64,000 bases of DNA from Melanocharis versteri. Lineage: Eukaryota; Chordata; Aves; Passeriformes; Melanocharitidae. Location: positions 62,280 through 126,279 of the forward strand of contig VZTG01001464.1 in the NCBI GenBank assembly GCA_013397845.1, in the 5' to 3' direction. The notes under the pieces are model-generated. The model had not been told where the DNA came from, did no database searches, and was given only the letters and a program-made list of their open reading frames with translations. The translations under genes and the position numbers were made by a program. Each line of letters opens with the position of its first letter. Position 1 is the stretch's first letter. This document shows positions 59,601-64,000 of this stretch, one piece after another.

Positions 59601-60654
59601 GAGAGGAGTTTCGTTCACATGACAGCAGTGTGGACAAGGCCAATTTTTTCTTTGGCCTTTGCTCTGGAGTGAATTCTGCAAGATCGCTAGACAGGGTGAC
59701 CCTCACCCCCACCCCTAGAAAATCAGATTATCATGGAATTAGAGATTACTGTGGAGAAAGATAACATGGTCACAGCTCACTGCAGTCAGTCTTATCTAGC
59801 AGGTTTAGTATCATAGTGATATTCCACATTATGTGGCACTTTTGCTGATACTAAAGCAACAGAAAGATTGGTGTTTCCCATTGTTAGTGTCAGTAGAAAT
59901 TATAACGTATTATTCAAGGATTTGAATCAAAGGTGTTGTGCAAAAAATACTTGTGCACTGTAATACAATATTGCTAATAAAGAGTTAAACTCTCGGTTTT
60001 TTTGAAGTTATTCAGTTAGAATGTGAAAGATGAGAGCAAGTTAGATATACGCTGTAGTGTAAAACTAGAGGGGACCTTGTTTGGGAAGAGGAAATAAAGA
60101 GAATGAGGAAGTAGTATTATAGATGTTGAAGTTTAAGAGCAAGTAAGGAGAGACAAAACACTTCAGATAAGGTCCTGCAAATGACCTTCTGTAGTTGACT
60201 GAAATACATACCTGCAGAACCTGGAGCAGAACATTTGTATGCAGCTTGTGCACTGTAAACTGGCTCTAGATGGGATAGTAAAATGCGGTGACACAGACAC
60301 CTGAACTGGAAGATGAGCATGGAAGAATGTGTTGTTCCTAGAAAATAGAAATTAAGTCAGCTTAGTAGGGAAGCACTCTTGCTATTATGATCAGCTAAAG
60401 AAATAGGTCTGGTATCAATAAAATGCATTCTTTTTGAATGAAAATTTCTTGTGGAAGATGTAGTATAACAGTAGTACAGCAGAGTACAATTTGAAGCTAC
60501 CCATAACTTCCTAAACAGAAGAGTGATTTATTCCGAAAGTGAATTTAAACACGGTAAGAATTGTTACATGAAGTTATATTGAATTGAATGCTCAGAAACT
60601 GGATCTGCCTTTGTAGGTTTTGGTCTAGAGCTCATTTGCTTTTGAAACTGGAGC

Positions 60655-60700
60655 TTTTATGAACTAAGGAAAAAATTCTTGACCGGTTCCTCAAATGCCA
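60655..60700 (+). mobile_element. CR1 left half, split by an LTR
   Basis: CTAAGGAAAAAATTCTTGAC followed by CGGTTCCTCAAATGCCA resembles the CR1 stretch that normally leads directly into CACTGGAACAGG. That continuation appears at 61641, on the other side of the LTR. Confidence 0.65.
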
Positions 60701-61640
60701 TGTGCTGGTTTTGGCTGGGGTGGAGTTAATTTTCTTAATAGTAGCTGATACTAGGCTGTGTTTTGGATTTGTGCTGAAAACAGTGTTGATGATCCAGGGA
60801 TGTGTTCATTACTGCTGAGCAGCGCTCACACAGAGTCACGGCCTTTTCTGCTCCTCACCCTACCCACCAGTGAGGGGCCTGGTGGTGCACAAGAAGTTGG
60901 AAAGAGACACAGCCAGGACAGCTGACCCCATCTGACCAAAGGGACATTCCATACCATATAGCATCATGCTCAACGATAAAACTGGGGGGAGAAGGAGGAA
61001 GGGGGTGGTGTTCAGAGCAGTGGTGTTTGTCTTCTCAAGTAACTATTTTGTGTGATGGAACCTGGCTTTTCTGAAGTGGCTGAACACCTTGCATTTTTCT
61101 GGACGTACTTCCGCACCTTAGTGTTTTGTGAGGGGCCCAGAACTGGACAAAGGATTTGAGGTGTGGCCTCACCAGTGCCAAGTACAGGGGGGAAATCACT
61201 GTCCTGGTCCTGCTGGCCACATTATTGCTAATCCTGGCCTGGTTTCCATTGGCCTTCTTGGCCACCTGGGCACACACTGGCTCGTGTTCAGCTGCTGTGG
61301 ACCAGCACCCCTAGGCCAGATCCTTTTCCCGTGGGCAGCTTTCCAGCCATTCTTCCCCAAGTCTGTAGTGTAGCCTGGGATTGTTGTGACCCAAGGACAG
61401 GACCCAGCACTTGACCTTGTTGTGCCTCATATGACTGGCTTTGGCCTGTCAATCCATCCTATCCAAATCCTTGTTTTGTTTTGCTTGTGTGTGTGGCTTT
61501 TGCCTTCCATGTTAAACTGTCTATCTCAACCCACAAGCTTTCTCACTTTTACTCTTCCAGTTCTCTCCCCGCTTCCACTGTGGAGGAATGAGCAAGTGGC
61601 TGCGTGGGGCTGAGTTGCTAGCTGAGGTTAAACCATGACA
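60701..61640 (+). mobile_element. LTR interrupted by an antisense CR1 fragment
   Basis: LTR ends TGTGCTGGTTTTGGCTGGGG (60701) and GGTTAAACCATGACA (to 61640). The left part 60701-61096 and right part 61471-61640 (TTGTTTTGTTTTGCTTGTGT onward) together match the family. The middle is foreign (61097-61470). It is more diverged than the 10632 and 29825 copies. Confidence 0.88.
61097..61470 (-). mobile_element. Antisense CR1 fragment inside the LTR
   Basis: GTGAGGGGCCCAGAACTGGA, GGTGTGGCCTCACCAGTGCC and CTGGCCACATTATTGCTAAT, then the TCAATCCATCCTATCCAAAT block, are typical antisense CR1. The minus frame 61035-61277 contains ALVRPHLKSFVQFWAPH, the CR1 RT C-terminal motif. Both ends are internal to CR1, so it is a fragment, not a normal 3'-anchored insertion. 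Confidence 0.88.
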
Positions 61641-61815
61641 CACTGGAACAGGTTATCTAGAGCAGCCTTGCAGTCTCCATTCTTGGAGATGATCAGAACC
61701 TGACTGGACAAGGCTCTGAGAAACCTGGCTTTGAAATAACCTGTGTTTTGAGCGTTGGATAAGGACAGATGACTTCCGAATCCTTGTTTAAACCTAAATT
61801 ATTCTGTGAGTTTTA
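61641..61815 (+). mobile_element. CR1 right half, split by the LTR
   Basis: It starts CACTGGAACAGGTTATCTAG, goes on through TCTCCATTCTTGGAGATGAT and GGACAAGGCTCTGAGAAACC, and ends near TTATTCTGTGAGTTTTAA. It continues the CR1 begun at 60655. Confidence 0.85.
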
Positions 61816-64000
61816 AACTCCTTCTAGTTAATAAAGCAAATTGGACTGAGTGTCTTTTCCTATGAAGGATGCTGGGATTCATTGAACTCAAAAATGCTGG
61901 TAGGGATACTAGGATTTATTTGGGGGAAGAGAAGAATTGATCTACAAAAAGAAGTGGCTGTGTCAGTGAGTTAGCTTCTTTCTCTGCAGTCCTGCAGTAC
62001 CTGTTGGTGTATTCTTAACTCACGGAACATACAGAGTAATTTGTATAAATTCAGCTTTTCCCCACTGTGTTGAGGGATGTAGTGAAGAACATCCATGTGG
62101 TTTGTTACCCTAGCTCAGTTGACATACTGTATTTCATTGGTGGTCTTATAACTTGATGACGTGCCTAGATCTTTTGGAGACTTATTTATCAAGACTAAAA
62201 TGAAATACTTGATGTGGTGCAAGTTGAAAAATTACTGCTTAAGGTGGAGATTAGTAAAAGAAGAGAAGGAGCTGGTAGAGGTGATAAGTAGAATTAGAAG
62301 AACCGTTATCAAATCGGAGCGATTGCTGTGGGGTTCACTAGGGGTTGGTTGTGACTTTAGTATTTTTATTAGTGCAGCATGTTGTGCTATTTGATGTGAG
62401 GAGAACAGAATCAGTACACAGGTAGCTTGACAAGAATCTGCTCTGAGGAAGCGAGACTGCTGGGAAAGAAAGCAGTTGTCTGGAGCAGAGTGGGTGGCAC
62501 AGCTGAAACTTTGTATGAAATGACGCATGAGGTTCTTGCCATCTGTAGTCAAAGCTAAACAGATAATACTAAGATAGGTGCACAGATGAAGGAAGAGTGG
62601 AATAAGGAGTTTGGCAAAATAATCTAGGAGGAGCTAAGTTCATCTCAGCAAACGTGATGAGGCACTAATCACCAAACAAGGATAAGAACTCTTGTAAGTT
62701 AATTGGAGAAGTTGGCACAAGGATATTTTTATGTAAACTAATTACATGAAAATGTCTGCTCATCTTAATGTTAAAGGTTTTCAGTTAGACCATGGAGAGA
62801 AGAATGTCACAAATTTAGAGGAGATGTCACCGTTAATTTCTGTTACATAATGTAACACAACTTTTAGAAAGGAAGAAGCAGTCAGCTCTGGAATACTTTT
62901 CTTGCAGTCTTGCAGACTCAATCACTAGCTCTGCATGATGTTGCAGAAGCAAGGGGAACAGATTTACTGAAATAAACATGGTTGTAGAACCTGTATTAGC
63001 CTTAGAAATCTAATTATTTAGGCTGTTCATTCTATGTCATGATAAGGAATTTTGCTGCTCAGTTGCACAAGAAATGAAATTGTCTGTACCGTAATCTTGT
63101 TAATAGTCCTGCTGGTAATGTTCATAGTCTCGTCACAGTTTTAAATACTGAAAACTATCAGGTATCTTTAATTGTACATATTCTGAAAACAAAATCATTT
63201 TTTTGATAAACTGACTGGTATTGTTACTTTGTATTGTGTTGTGACCACTGTATCTTATTTTGTAACAGTAACAAACACAGTTTCATGAAAGTTGGAAAAG
63301 CCGAGCTAGTGCTTCTGCCCGAGTCTTCTGCTCCTTTTTTTGCCGTTTCCCTGTATATATATGATTTATATGGGTTCTGACACTCAGCAGACTTATTTTG
63401 TAAGCTGCTGTGTTTCTTAACATTTCTGCCACGCTAGAATATGACCCCAACAGGAAGCCCTCACATCGTTTTCTGCAAGATTAATGGATTAAATCAGTGC
63501 ACTGAATGACTTGACAAGAAGCAGAATTAGCACCAGGCATGGGATAGGATGGCTTAGCCAGGATTGGTATATGGGAGAAGGGAAGACTAAGAGTGGGAAA
63601 ACTGTGAAGCAGTACTTACCTTGTTGGCAGTATTAGACTGTTGATGTGTTCAACTGCAGTCAGTTAAACAGTCTGCTATCTGTTTACTCAGTTTAATGTG
63701 ATTTTAGTAGATATATATGACCATGATAATTACATCAGATTTTGTGAATATTTTACACTTCTGTACTGTTAGTTATGTAGATAATGAGGCCTAATTTTAT
63801 AGACCGTCATTCACTTTTGCCATCATGAAACAGTCTTCCTGAATTTTGTGATGGAGTCCAATTTCTCATGTTAAGTAGACAGAGAATTTTCCTGTGAGCA
63901 TCAGGGAGGAGGAGTTGTTGCAAGCAGTGATGGGAGGTACATCAAAGTGGTTTAGGTCTTTTCATTTTGCTCTTAGGCTAATAATTGAAAATAACATAAA

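Larger units (their letters stand above)
46910..64000 (+). other. ZFR: ZFR intron 2 (continues past the window)
   Basis: Starts with GTAAGC at 46910. No sequence resembling ZFR exon 3 (the Ala/Pro/Gln-rich part) was seen up to 64000, so the intron is at least 17 kb. It contains the CR1s, LTRs and minisatellite listed below. The stretches 47460-49370, 53370-55735, 56685-60650 and 61820-64000 are AT-rich with nothing else recognised. Confidence 0.8.

Noticed and set aside
47460..64000. ZFR exon 3 or later
   Set aside because: No block encoding the Ala/Pro/Gln-rich ZFR region with splice sites was seen; the window appears to end in intron 2.
1..64000. A novel defence, mobile or biosynthetic gene system
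   Set aside because: The window contains only two known vertebrate genes, introns, retroelements and assembly artefacts; nothing supports a new multi-gene system.

Overview
The window looks like nuclear DNA from a bird, probably a songbird. It carries many CR1 LINE 3' ends, several copies of an avian ERVL-type LTR, AT-rich introns, CpG-island promoters and two vertebrate gene starts with canonical GT-AG splice junctions. The gene pair SUB1-ZFR lies on human 5p13, which corresponds to the avian Z chromosome, so a Z (or W gametolog) location is likely. That location is inferred from synteny, not read from the sequence.

Layout. About 1-21.5 kb is intergenic. I recognise no exon there, only a CR1 tail, a probable ancient CR1, a solo LTR and a second CR1 tail. 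About 21.5-37.1 kb holds the complete SUB1 (PC4) gene on the minus strand: a non-coding first exon, four coding exons that splice to 126 codons, and a long AT-rich 3' region. Its CpG-island promoter (about 36.2-37.15 kb) abuts a nested CR1 cluster and a second GC-rich block. From 38.1 to 45.9 kb lies the spacer between two head-to-head genes, with one strong CTCF-like site. ZFR starts on the plus strand at about 46.4 kb; its first two coding exons (40 codons plus 2 nt) are present. The rest of the window, to 64 kb, is ZFR intron 2, filled with CR1s, LTRs and a 13-unit 64-bp minisatellite that grew inside a CR1.

The main anomaly is technical. ZFR exons 1-2 appear twice (43.9 and 46.6 kb). The first copy belongs to an unmerged contig overlap: 42776-44779, which contains a 632-N gap, repeats 44781-47457, and the two are joined by a single N. 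A similar single-N join with repeated flanks sits at 4628. After correction the SUB1-ZFR spacer is about 7.3 kb.

The two genes are not known to act in one pathway. SUB1 is a chromatin and transcription cofactor that binds single-stranded DNA; ZFR is a nuclear RNA-binding zinc-finger protein. I found no evidence for an undescribed biological system. The more interesting biological signals are a 105-bp tandem duplication of a ZNF143/NRF1-like module in the ZFR promoter, a possible second ZFR start codon, YY1-like motifs in the SUB1 island, multi-level transposon nesting, and two unexplained GC-rich patches.
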